DNA of 64,000 nucleotides from Methylomonas sp. AM2-LC (lineage in GTDB: Bacteria; Pseudomonadota; Gammaproteobacteria; Methylococcales; Methylomonadaceae), in contig NZ_CP157005.1 in assembly GCF_039904985.1 (NCBI RefSeq), forward strand, positions 4,607,501 through 4,671,500, in the 5' to 3' direction. Position numbers and translations under genes: made by a program. A model generated the notes under the pieces. That model saw nothing but the letters and a program-made list of their open reading frames with translations, was not told where the DNA came from and ran no database searches. This document shows, piece after piece, positions 56,390 to 64,000 of this stretch; position 1 is the first letter of the stretch, and every line of letters starts with the position of its first letter.

Positions 56390-57886
56390 ATGCTCGCATT
56401 CCTAGAAAACCCAAGACTGCGCGGCGGTATTCATGCTGAAGAACACAAACAGCTAACTACCGATAAAACTATTATTAAAGATTTCCCCCTCCCCAAAAAA
56501 CTTTATATACCTGTACAACAACATGTGGGCAAACCTGCGGAGCCCATTGTCAAAGTTGGAGAGCGCGTTTACAAAGGTCAACTGTTAGCTTATAGCCAAG
56601 GCACCATTTCGGCGCCTATTCACGCACCAACATCGGGCAAAATTATCGATGTTAAAGATTTTCCAGCACCACATCCCTCAGTTTTACCGGTGCGAACGGT
56701 GATTTTGGAAAGTGATGGACAGGAAGAATGGCTGCAAAAACATCCTGCTATTGATCCATTTTCACTCAATCCGGAGGAAATTTGTACCAAAGTTGGTGAA
56801 GCAGGCGTGGTGGGTTTAGGCGGCGCCGTATTTCCTTCTGCTGTTAAACTCAATTTAGGTCGAAAAAATCAAATTCATACTTTATTGATCAATGCGGGCG
56901 AATGTGAACCTTATCTAACTTGCGATGATCGTTTGATGCAAGAACACGCCGAGGAAATTGTTACGGGTATTCGTATAATGCTACACGGCATGGGCGCACC
57001 CAAGGCTCTAGTTGGCATAGAAGACAATAAACCTGAAGCATTTCTGGCCATGCAAAACGCCAGTAAGGCATTTCCCCATATCAGCATTGAAAAGGTACCC
57101 ACTCGATATCCTATGGGCTGGGACAGACAAATGCTTCGTTACTTAACCGGACTGGAAATTCCTGCTGATGGCCGGGCCACAGATATAGGCGTAGTGGTAC
57201 ATAATGTAGCGACGGCCCGAGCCGTGTATCAAGCTATATGTTTAGGTCAACCACTAATTAGTAGGATAGTCACTGTTTCTGGTGGCGCAGTTGCACATCC
57301 AGCCAATTTGGAAATACCGATAGGCACACTGATATCGGAAGTTTTAGCCTTTTGCGGCGCAGATAAAGCCAAAATACAGCGTTTAGTCATGGGTGGCCCC
57401 ATGATGGGCGATGCACTGCCTCATGCGGAAGTGCCTGTGGTAAAAGCTTGTAACGGTATACTGGCTTTATCCTCACAGGAAATTGAGGAACCCAGCACTA
57501 AAGCCTGTATCCGTTGCTCCAGCTGTGTAACAGTTTGCCCGGTCGGTTTGCTGCCATTAGAAATGGTCAGTCGCATACGTGTTAACCAATTGGATGCCGC
57601 TGTCGACTTAGGTTTAAAAGACTGTATTAATTGTGGTAGCTGTTCATACATTTGTCCATCCAACATACCTTTGGTGCATTATTTTAAATTTGCCTCAGGT
57701 GAGTTAGTTAAACGCCAACAAGCCGAACATAAAAGCGAACAAACCAATCGCCTGATTAACGACCGAAACCAGCGTATGGAGCGGATTAGACTGGAGGCCG
57801 AAGCTGAAGCACAAAAGGCTCAGGAAGCACGTGCCGCTAGATTGGCGCAACAAGCAGCAGCTCAAGCAGCTAAGGAATCGGCATGA
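56390..57886 (+). CDS. rnfC: Rnf complex subunit C (NADH-binding, iron-sulfur)
   Basis: A 498-residue cytoplasmic subunit. NADH/FMN-binding domain with GLGGAVFPSAVKLN and INAGECEPYLTCDDRLMQE; SLBB-type domain; two 4Fe-4S motifs CIRCSSCVTVCP and CINCGSCSYICP near residues 367-415; and an Ala/Glu/Gln-rich coiled-coil tail (about 440-498). It follows rnfB by 12 bases and overlaps rnfD by 4. Confidence 0.96.
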   Translation: MLAFLENPRLRGGIHAEEHKQLTTDKTIIKDFPLPKKLYIPVQQHVGKPAEPIVKVGERVYKGQLLAYSQGTISAPIHAPTSGKIIDVKDFPAPHPSVLPVRTVILESDGQEEWLQKHPAIDPFSLNPEEICTKVGEAGVVGLGGAVFPSAVKLNLGRKNQIHTLLINAGECEPYLTCDDRLMQEHAEEIVTGIRIMLHGMGAPKALVGIEDNKPEAFLAMQNASKAFPHISIEKVPTRYPMGWDRQMLRYLTGLEIPADGRATDIGVVVHNVATARAVYQAICLGQPLISRIVTVSGGAVAHPANLEIPIGTLISEVLAFCGADKAKIQRLVMGGPMMGDALPHAEVPVVKACNGILALSSQEIEEPSTKACIRCSSCVTVCPVGLLPLEMVSRIRVNQLDAAVDLGLKDCINCGSCSYICPSNIPLVHYFKFASGELVKRQQAEHKSEQTNRLINDRNQRMERIRLEAEAEAQKAQEARAARLAQQAAAQAAKESA

Positions 57887-58944
57887 ACAATAAAGTGATA
57901 AGCGGACCGCATCTGGTCGCTACTCGACGGGTTAACGATATTATGCGCCAAGTGATTATTGCGCTGGCGCCTTCCGCGGCATTTGGGGTATTTTTGTTTG
58001 GTTGGCCTGCCTTGTATTTACTGGTCATCACTATTTGTTCTGCTTTGGCCTTTGAAGCATGTTGTCTCAGATTAAAAGGCGTAGTGGCTACCCCGCATTT
58101 ACGAGATGGTTCTGCTATTGTGACTGGACTGCTAGTAGCCATGACATTGCCACCTTGGGCACCATGGTGGATTGCCGTTACGGGGGCCGCTATTGCCATT
58201 ATTTTAGGTAAACATGTGTATGGCGGTCTGGGGCAAAATTTATTCAATCCTGCCATGCTGGCCCGAGTAGCACTATTGATATCATTTCCCATTGAAATGA
58301 CTACCTGGATTAATGTCACCCCGCTGTTTACTGGACCCGGTATTTTAGACAGTTTAAATTTAACTTTCTCAGGTTTAGACAATGCTGATGGTATAACGGG
58401 GGCAACTACGCTAGGCATGGTAAAAACTGGCTTTTCACAAAATCAATTTTTACCGGATAGTCTAAATCATTATTCCGGTTTTCTGGCTTTCATAGGCTGG
58501 GAACGTGGCAGCTTGGGTGAAACATCTACACTATTACTTTTAATAGGCGGTTTCGGCTTACTGCGTAAAGGCATTATCAAATGGCACATTCCGGCATCAC
58601 TACTCGCCACAGTCTTTGTATTATCCAGTGTATTTCATCTCGTAAACAGTGCGCGTTATTTGAGTCCATGGGTAGAGCTTAATTCGGGTGCATTGATGCT
58701 GGTCGCCTTTTTTATTGCCACCGATTATGTGACTTCACCAAACACAGCTCTCGGCGAATTGTTATTTGGTATGGGCTGCGGAATACTTATTTTCGTAATT
58801 CGCGCTTGGGGTGGTTACCCTGAAGGAACAGGTTTTGCAATCTTGCTTATGAATGCAATTACACCACTGATAGATCACTATATTCGCCCTAGAATTTATG
58901 GTCGCTACCGTGACGGTAAACCGCTCGATATTTCCCCACAGTGA
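57883..58944 (+). CDS. rnfD: Rnf complex subunit D
   Basis: A 353-residue membrane protein of the RnfD/NqrB family with about nine helices. The covalent FMN site is in DGITGATTLGMVK, where Thr carries flavin, near residue 172; the GQNLFNPAMLARVALLISFP region is also conserved. It overlaps rnfC at the start and a possible GTG start of rnfG at the end. Confidence 0.95.
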   Translation: MNNKVISGPHLVATRRVNDIMRQVIIALAPSAAFGVFLFGWPALYLLVITICSALAFEACCLRLKGVVATPHLRDGSAIVTGLLVAMTLPPWAPWWIAVTGAAIAIILGKHVYGGLGQNLFNPAMLARVALLISFPIEMTTWINVTPLFTGPGILDSLNLTFSGLDNADGITGATTLGMVKTGFSQNQFLPDSLNHYSGFLAFIGWERGSLGETSTLLLLIGGFGLLRKGIIKWHIPASLLATVFVLSSVFHLVNSARYLSPWVELNSGALMLVAFFIATDYVTSPNTALGELLFGMGCGILIFVIRAWGGYPEGTGFAILLMNAITPLIDHYIRPRIYGRYRDGKPLDISPQ

Positions 58945-58952
58945 GATCAGAA

Positions 58953-59678
58953 ATGAATCCCGAACCCGAAAAACCAGCACTGACCGCAAAGACTTTGCAA
59001 GTCCTAGGTATGATGCAACAAAAGCTGTCTATCTGGCTGGAACCCTCTAACTTGGAACAACTACGTCCGCAATTGCAGTTTCAAACCGGCATCTTAGCTG
59101 GCTTTGCTTTGTTAGCTGCGCTATTGCTTGGATTTGCTGATTTAGCGACACGCGGTGTTATTCAGCATCGATTACAAGAAGATTTACAAGCCAATCTGGA
59201 ACAGGTAATACCGACTGAGCTCCATGATAACAACCTGTTACAAGATAGTGTGTTGATTGATTCAACTGCAGACAAATTGGGTGCTGATCAAACTGAAGTG
59301 TATTTGGCAAAAAAACAGGGTGAAATTAGCGCTGTGTGCTTTAAGTTTGTTGCCCCAGATGGTTACGCGGGACCTATCAATTTGGTGATGGGTATCGATC
59401 GAAACGGTGAAATTTTGGGTGTGCGTGTTATTTCCCATATCGAAACACCGGGTTTAGGCGACAAAATTGAAATTAGCAAATCAAAATGGGTGTTGTCGTT
59501 TAATGGTAAATCGCTTCAAAATATGTCCGTGGAACAATGGGCTGTAAAAAAAGATGGTGGTAGTTTCGACCAATTTAGTGGTGCGACCATTACTCCCAGA
59601 AAAGTAGTGCAGGCCATTCGCCGCGGCTTGAAATTTTATGAACTGCATCAGACAGAACTATTAAGCGCTAACCATTAA
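58953..59678 (+). CDS. rnfG: Rnf complex subunit G
   Basis: A 241-residue protein with one N-terminal membrane helix (about 45-66) and a periplasmic FMN-binding domain. The covalent flavin site is in DQFSGATITPRKVVQAI (Thr in SGAT). The ATG at 58953 has GAG about 9 bases upstream; a GTG at 58941 overlapping the rnfD stop is also possible. The N-terminus before the helix is longer (about 44 residues) than in most RnfG proteins. Confidence 0.92.
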   Translation: MNPEPEKPALTAKTLQVLGMMQQKLSIWLEPSNLEQLRPQLQFQTGILAGFALLAALLLGFADLATRGVIQHRLQEDLQANLEQVIPTELHDNNLLQDSVLIDSTADKLGADQTEVYLAKKQGEISAVCFKFVAPDGYAGPINLVMGIDRNGEILGVRVISHIETPGLGDKIEISKSKWVLSFNGKSLQNMSVEQWAVKKDGGSFDQFSGATITPRKVVQAIRRGLKFYELHQTELLSANH

Positions 59679-59703
59679 TCTGTTTTTATAGCGAGCACAA
59701 ACT

Positions 59704-60417
59704 ATGAACTTAGCCGTATTTTTTTCAGCGCCCTATCGAAAAATCGCCCGTGATGGTCTATGGGATAATAATGTGGTATTGACTCAAAATCTGGCTTTAT
59801 GCCCTTTATTAGCTGTGACAGGTACGGCTACAAATGGGTTGGGTATGGGCTTGGCGACCATGGTAGTTATGTTGGCCTCAAACGCAACAGTATCTGTCTG
59901 CAGGCACCTGATCCCCCCGGAGATTCGCATTCCCATCTTTGTACTACTCATAGCCGCGCTAGTAACCCTGGTGGACATATTTCTGAATGCCTGGATGCAT
60001 GAATTACACAAAGTACTGGGTTTATTTATTCCGTTGATCGTTACCAATTGTGTAATTCTGGGTCGCGCAGAAGCGTTTGCCTCTAAACAGCCGGTACTGC
60101 CTGCGGTATGGGATGGTTTAATGATGGGACTAGGATTTACCCTGGTGATGGTGGTATTAGGCGCGGTCAGAGAAATTAGTGCTCAGGGAACCTTGTTTGC
60201 CAATGCCTCGGTACTACTGGGTGATAGCTTTAGTTTTTTAGAAACGACTATTATCTCCCACTACAAAGGATTTCTACTAACAGCGCTGCCGCCTGGGGGG
60301 TTTATAGTTTTGGGTTTTATGGTGGCTGTCAAACGCATGCTGGATAATAAACTCAGCGTCACTCATCCTGTTGCCAGCCCTTTACCTGATCCTATTTTGA
60401 GCGGAGAAAACTCATGA
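59704..60417 (+). CDS. rnfE: Rnf complex subunit E
   Basis: A 237-residue membrane protein of the RnfE/NqrD family, six helices, with NPALCPLLAVTGTATNGLGMG-like (here LALCPLLAVTGTATNGLG) and TNCVILGRAEAFAS. The two Cys pair with RnfA to hold a cluster. It has a longer N-terminus than RnfA and is overlapped by rnfH by 4 bases. Confidence 0.95.
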   Translation: MNLAVFFSAPYRKIARDGLWDNNVVLTQNLALCPLLAVTGTATNGLGMGLATMVVMLASNATVSVCRHLIPPEIRIPIFVLLIAALVTLVDIFLNAWMHELHKVLGLFIPLIVTNCVILGRAEAFASKQPVLPAVWDGLMMGLGFTLVMVVLGAVREISAQGTLFANASVLLGDSFSFLETTIISHYKGFLLTALPPGGFIVLGFMVAVKRMLDNKLSVTHPVASPLPDPILSGENS

Positions 60418-60677
60418 ATGTAGGCGTTTGTTATGCTCAGGCTGACAGGCAAATTTGGTTAAAATTGGACGTACCAGAAACCAGTACTATTTCTGAAGTG
60501 ATAGTGTTGTCTGGTCTATTAAACCAGTATCCGGAAATTGATCTGGAAACACAAAAAGTGGGTATTTTTGGCAAAATTGCCAAACTGGATACCTTGGTTA
60601 AAGATGGCGACCGGGTGGAAATCTATCGTAAAATTACGGCAGATCCGGCGCAGGTGCAGCGAAGAAGATCAGTGTGA
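60414..60677 (+). CDS. rnfH: RnfH family small protein
   Basis: An 87-residue ubiquitin-like-fold protein (RnfH/UPF0125). It contains VGIFGKIAKLDTLVKDGDRVEIYRKITADP, shown here in part, typical of the family. Its role in the Rnf complex is not defined. It is the last gene of the rnf run; the next 483 bases hold the nifB control region. Confidence 0.9.
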   Translation: MNVGVCYAQADRQIWLKLDVPETSTISEVIVLSGLLNQYPEIDLETQKVGIFGKIAKLDTLVKDGDRVEIYRKITADPAQVQRRRSV

Positions 60678-61010
60678 AAACTGTTTTCATTCGAGCTAAG
60701 TGAGTCGATAAATAGAAGTTGTAAATCTTATCTAAAACCAGCCATAGTTTTCGATTAAAAGAGCGCATAGAGACAGTATATTTCTACAATTAACCACCAA
60801 CTGAGCTTCACTGCCAATCTGAATACAATAAAGGCAAGCTACAACCTTTATCAAAGTCTACAAGTTATAGTTACGAATATCTCTCTTCCATTTCAGGGTA
60901 GTCAGTTTTTTATTGATGGTGAAAGTTAGCAATCATATCAAATAGTAAAAAATTCTTTCACTCCCCTACTTCCGTTTTGTTCAAAACTCACCATCTCCTC
61001 CCGTAATAAT

Positions 61011-61026
61011 TGTTCCGTTACAAACA
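61011..61026 (+). promoter_or_regulatory. NifA-type upstream activator site 1 of nifB
   Basis: TGTTCCGTTACAAACA matches TGT-N10-ACA exactly, about 118 bases before the predicted sigma-54 start. Confidence 0.7.
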
Positions 61027-61033
61027 TTAAACT

Positions 61034-61049
61034 TGTGACAATTCTGACA
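61034..61049 (+). promoter_or_regulatory. NifA-type upstream activator site 2 of nifB
   Basis: TGTGACAATTCTGACA matches TGT-N10-ACA exactly and follows site 1 by 7 bases, so their centres are about two helical turns apart, on nearly the same face of the DNA. Confidence 0.7.
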
Positions 61050-61109
61050 AACAGCCAGATCAAAATTAATAAATCAATATAAATCATATACTTATAAACA
61101 AATCACAAC

Positions 61110-61125
61110 TGGCACGACCTGTGCA
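61110..61125 (+). promoter_or_regulatory. Sigma-54 promoter of nifB
   Basis: TGGCACGACCTGTGCA: GG at 61111-61112, ten bases, GC at 61123-61124. The start would be near 61136, 25 bases before the nifB ATG. Confidence 0.85.
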
Positions 61126-61160
61126 TTAGTGCTTATAACCACTTATGCCAGGAGAGTTTC

Positions 61161-62651
61161 ATGGAATTGCCAGTCTTAAACGAAAAACCTGCCGCTACAG
61201 GCGGCTGCTCTGCAAGTTCTTGCGGAACCACTGATGATCAGTTAAGTCATTTGAGTGATGATATTCGAGAAAAAGTACAGAACCACCCGTGCTATTCAGA
61301 AGATGCCCATCATTATTTTGCGCGTATGCATGTAGCGGTTGCTCCTGCCTGCAATATTCAATGTCATTACTGTAACCGTAAATACGATTGCGCTAACGAA
61401 TCACGTCCAGGTGTAGTTTCAGAATTATTAACCCCTGATCAAGCCGTGAAAAAAACCATGGCTGTAGCGGCTAATATTCCGCAAATGACGGTTTTGGGTA
61501 TCGCAGGCCCCGGTGATCCACTTGCCAATCCTGAACGTACTTTCGAAACTTTCCGCCGTCTAAGCGAGGAAGCGCCTGATATAAAACTGTGTGTTTCTAC
61601 GAATGGCTTGGCTTTGCCGGCTGCGGTTGAAGAGTTATCCAAACACAATATTGATCATGTCACCATCACCATCAACTGTGTTGATCCTGAAGTGGGTGCA
61701 AAAATATATCCTTGGATATTCTGGGAAAACCGTCGTATCAAAGGCAAAAAAGGCGCGAAAATTTTAATCGAACAACAGCAAAAAGGCTTGGAAATGCTGG
61801 TAGCTAAAGGCATTTTGGTCAAGGTTAATTCGGTGATGATACCGGGTGTTAATGATAAACACCTGGCTGAAGTCAGCAAAATCGTTAAAGAAAAAGGCGC
61901 ATTTTTACATAATGTAATGCCATTGATTGCTGAGGCTGAACATGGCACTTTCTATGGCGTTATGGGTCAACGCGGGCCAAATCCAGAAGAGTTACAAGCT
62001 TTACAGGATTCTTGTTCCGGTGACATGAATATGATGCGTCATTGTCGCCAGTGTCGTGCCGATGCCGTAGGTATGTTAGGTGAAGACCGTGGCGATGAGT
62101 TCACGATGGACAAGATTGAAACCATGGAAATCGATTATCAGGCGGCGATGGAAAAACGTAAAGTTATCCATCAAGCCATCACCGAGGAAATGAACAGCAA
62201 ACGCGCCGCAAAAGCCACTGCCGCAGAACAGTTTGCCGCTGAAGAAAAGTTGACTACCCGTCCAGTGTTGATGGCTGTTGCCACCAGTGGCCAGGGTTTG
62301 ATCAATATGCATTTTGGACATGCTAAAGAGTTTTTAATCTACGAAGCCTCACCGGAAGGCGTGCGTTTTATCAGTCACCGCAAAACAGAGTTGTATTGTA
62401 GTGGTGACAGTGCTTGCGGAGAAGCGGAAACCGCTTTGCAACGTACCATTCGTACCCTGGAAGGCTGCGAAGCCGTTCTGTGCTCAAAAGTGGGTTACGA
62501 GCCTTGGGATATGCTGGAACAGGCTGGCATTGCGCCAAATGGCGAACATGCCATGGAACCCATTGAGGAAGCGGTCATGGCGGTTTACAAAGAAATGGCT
62601 GCAGCTGGCAAGCTTGAAGAGGTTTCCGACCAGCAACGTGCCAGCGCTTAA
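61161..62651 (+). CDS. nifB: Nitrogenase cofactor biosynthesis protein NifB
   Basis: A 496-residue NifB. The N-terminal radical SAM domain has CNIQCHYCNRKYDC near residue 62-75 and GIAGPGDPLANPERTF; later Cys (MRHCRQCRADAVG) bind further clusters. The C-terminal domain (about 370-480; LMAVATSGQGLINMHFGHAKEFLIYE, here in part) is the NifX/NafY-like cofactor domain. NifB makes the carbide-containing NifB-co core from two 4Fe-4S clusters and SAM. It heads a nifB-ferredoxin-nifO-flavodiiron run behind NifA sites. Confidence 0.97.
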   Translation: MELPVLNEKPAATGGCSASSCGTTDDQLSHLSDDIREKVQNHPCYSEDAHHYFARMHVAVAPACNIQCHYCNRKYDCANESRPGVVSELLTPDQAVKKTMAVAANIPQMTVLGIAGPGDPLANPERTFETFRRLSEEAPDIKLCVSTNGLALPAAVEELSKHNIDHVTITINCVDPEVGAKIYPWIFWENRRIKGKKGAKILIEQQQKGLEMLVAKGILVKVNSVMIPGVNDKHLAEVSKIVKEKGAFLHNVMPLIAEAEHGTFYGVMGQRGPNPEELQALQDSCSGDMNMMRHCRQCRADAVGMLGEDRGDEFTMDKIETMEIDYQAAMEKRKVIHQAITEEMNSKRAAKATAAEQFAAEEKLTTRPVLMAVATSGQGLINMHFGHAKEFLIYEASPEGVRFISHRKTELYCSGDSACGEAETALQRTIRTLEGCEAVLCSKVGYEPWDMLEQAGIAPNGEHAMEPIEEAVMAVYKEMAAAGKLEEVSDQQRASA

Positions 62652-62663
62652 GGAGTCAGGCTT

Positions 62664-62942
62664 ATGTCCCTAAAAATCATTGAAAGCTGTGTTAATTGCT
62701 ACGCTTGTGAACCGTTATGTCCCAGCAAAGCGATTTATATGTCGAAAACGCATTTTAAGATTAATGCGAAAAAATGTACTGAATGTGAGGACGATTTTGC
62801 CGAGCCACAATGTGCCAGTATTTGCCCTATAGAAGGCGCAATTCTGGATGCCTTAAACGTGCCGCTTAATCCACCCGGTTCGTTAACGGGTATTCCACCC
62901 GAAAGAATGGCGGAAGTGATGGCGGAATTACAAGCGCATTAA
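62664..62942 (+). CDS. fdxN: Nif-associated 2[4Fe-4S] ferredoxin
   Basis: A 92-residue ferredoxin. The first cluster motif is CVNCYACEPLCP; the second is interrupted in the usual nif manner, CTECEDDFAEPQCASICP. It lies 12 bases after nifB, where the FdxN-type ferredoxin of Azotobacter that supplies NifB with electrons is located. Confidence 0.92.
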   Translation: MSLKIIESCVNCYACEPLCPSKAIYMSKTHFKINAKKCTECEDDFAEPQCASICPIEGAILDALNVPLNPPGSLTGIPPERMAEVMAELQAH

Positions 62943-62946
62943 GGCC

Positions 62947-63375
62947 ATGGCAACCATACATTTTTATGAAAAACCAGGCTGTACCAACAATACCCGGCAA
63001 AAGCAATTGCTGATAAAAGCCGGGCATGTGCTGGTTATTCATAATTTGTTAACACAAAACTGGGGGCAAGAACCGGAAAAACTGCGCTCTTTTTTCGGCA
63101 CCATGCCGGTAGCCGACTGGTTTAACCTTAGCGCACCGGCCATCAAGAATGGTGAAATTATTCCCGAAGCCATCGCCCAGGAACAGGCGATTGCCTTGAT
63201 GATTGCTAATCCCTTATTGATTCGGCGTCCACTATTGGAAGTAGACGAGCAACGCTTGGCAGGCTTTGATCCAACCTTGATGGCATCCAAACTGGGTTTA
63301 AGCATGACTAATGCGGGGACAGAACTGGAAACCTGTCCCAATACGCATCAGCATAAATCGGCTTGTCTGCCATGA
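62947..63375 (+). CDS. nifO: Nitrogenase-associated protein NifO (ArsC-like)
   Basis: A 142-residue thioredoxin-fold protein of the ArsC type. It has IHFYEKPGCTNNTRQKQLL, in which the Cys matches the ArsC catalytic position, and RRPLLEVDEQRLAGFD. In Azotobacter nifO lies directly after nifB-fdxN and affects the balance between molybdenum use in nitrogenase and nitrate reductase; that is knowledge of the family. It overlaps the flavodiiron gene by 4 bases. Confidence 0.9.
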   Translation: MATIHFYEKPGCTNNTRQKQLLIKAGHVLVIHNLLTQNWGQEPEKLRSFFGTMPVADWFNLSAPAIKNGEIIPEAIAQEQAIALMIANPLLIRRPLLEVDEQRLAGFDPTLMASKLGLSMTNAGTELETCPNTHQHKSACLP

Positions 63376-64000
63376 AACCCGTAGAACTGGTCAATGCTGA
63401 AGGTTTACCGCTGGCAGTGGCATTATCTGAGCGCGTGCATTGGATAGGGGCACTCGACCCGAATTTACGCACTTTCGATATTATCCTGAAAACCGCAAAT
63501 GGTACCAGCTACAACGCCTATATTATCCGCGGCAGCGAAGGTGTGGCTATTATCGATACGGTTAAGGAAGGCTTTGCGGCTGACTTTTTTGCCCGTCTGG
63601 AAAGTGTAGCTGATTATTCTGAAATCAAGGTGATAGTCCTCAATCATCTGGAACCAGACCACACTGGAGCACTGCCAGAATTGATGAAACGTGCCCCGCA
63701 AGCACAATTATTTATCTCGCAGAAAGCGCAATCCATGTTGAAGGGTTTACTGAAACAGGATGAACTCAGTTTTACGCCAGTGGTTACTGGGGATTCAGTA
63801 TCTTTGGGAGATCGTACCTTACAGTTTTTACACACGCCTTATTTACATTGGCCTGATACCCAATGTACTTATGCGCTGGAAGAAGCCATATTGTTTTCCG
63901 GAGATGTGTTTGGTTGTCATTTTTGTGACAACCGTTTGTTTAACGATCAAGTGGGTGATTTTCGCTTTTCTTTTGAATATTACTATGCCCACATTATGCG
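63372..64000 (+). CDS. Flavodiiron protein, 3' end cut by the window
   Basis: The first 209 residues of a metallo-beta-lactamase-fold flavodiiron protein. The diiron ligands are visible in NHLEPDHTGALPE (HxExDH) near residue 91 and in FSGDVFGCHF near 176. The flavodoxin domain would lie beyond the window. Members reduce oxygen or nitric oxide to harmless products. The ATG overlaps the nifO stop, so it is co-transcribed with nifB, which fits oxygen protection of nitrogenase or its assembly. Confidence 0.88.
   Translation, partial: MKPVELVNAEGLPLAVALSERVHWIGALDPNLRTFDIILKTANGTSYNAYIIRGSEGVAIIDTVKEGFAADFFARLESVADYSEIKVIVLNHLEPDHTGALPELMKRAPQAQLFISQKAQSMLKGLLKQDELSFTPVVTGDSVSLGDRTLQFLHTPYLHWPDTQCTYALEEAILFSGDVFGCHFCDNRLFNDQVGDFRFSFEYYYAHIM

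Larger units (their letters stand above)
60678..61160. other. rnfH-nifB spacer with nifB control sites
   Basis: 483 bases without genes. The last 150 hold two NifA-type sites and a sigma-54 promoter. The first 330 bases are AT-rich with no clear feature. Confidence 0.6.

Overview
The window looks like chromosome of an aerobic, nitrogen-fixing gammaproteobacterial methanotroph (order Methylococcales), probably a Methylobacter/Methylomonas-like organism. This rests on an fhcBADC formyltransferase/hydrolase operon of tetrahydromethanopterin C1 metabolism, together with gammaproteobacterial gene orders (kdsD-kdsC-lptCAB-rpoN-hpf-rapZ, mla-murA-his, petABC-sspAB, minCDE) and a NifL/NifA, Rnf and nifB block of the Azotobacter kind. 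The DNA is moderately AT-rich. No tRNA, rRNA, CRISPR array or intact insertion sequence was seen. The species call is inference.

Layout: 1-4.7 kb holds the 3' part of a SulP anion transporter, a GH17-GT2 glucan synthase-like membrane protein and a small winged-helix protein. 4.8-12.75 kb is a mostly minus-strand housekeeping run: minCDE, rapZ, hpf, rpoN, lptB-A-C, kdsC and kdsD. From 12.9 to 24.2 kb the plus strand carries mlaFEDB (no mlaC), murA, hisGDC, petABC and sspAB. At 24.3-30.2 kb lies a pterin carbinolamine dehydratase-like gene, fhcB-A-D-C and a radical SAM gene, tightly packed and mostly overlapping. 30.7-35 kb holds an NAD-type malic enzyme and an unusual secreted STN-metzincin protein, preceded by a leader element present twice. 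35.5-41.3 kb holds xthA, ntrBC, a membrane protein with a degenerate P-loop and an orphan TssJ-like lipoprotein. 41.4-49 kb is a minus-strand run: B12-type radical SAM protein, lipoprotein hydrolase, two small surface proteins, a Ser-rich protein, ubiA and hldE. 49.1-51.5 kb holds arsC, wrbA, a 103-residue unknown and an AlkD-like gene cut by an amber codon. 51.7-64 kb is the nitrogen fixation block: nifA and nifL (minus strand), rnfABCDGEH, then nifB, a ferredoxin, nifO and the start of a flavodiiron protein gene.

How it fits together: the window encodes sigma-54 (RpoN), its activators NtrC and NifA, and several promoters that read as sigma-54 sites. I see sigma-54-type -24/-12 sequences before ntrB (with a perfect NtrC-like palindrome upstream), nifL, rnfA, nifB and, with one mismatch, the small unknown gene at 50186. 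TGT-N10-ACA NifA-type enhancers precede rnfA (two), nifB (two) and the 50186 gene (one). The reading is a nitrogen cascade: NtrBC senses nitrogen status, NifL/NifA adds redox control, and NifA drives Rnf (low-potential electrons for nitrogenase), nifB (FeMo-co precursor) and a previously uncharacterised small protein. The structural genes nifHDK are not in the window.

The most interesting unexplained items are the NifA-type control region of the 50186 unknown, the duplicated hairpin leader upstream of the STN-metzincin gene, the degenerate-P-loop membrane protein next to the orphan TssJ, and a possible structured RNA after the fhc operon.
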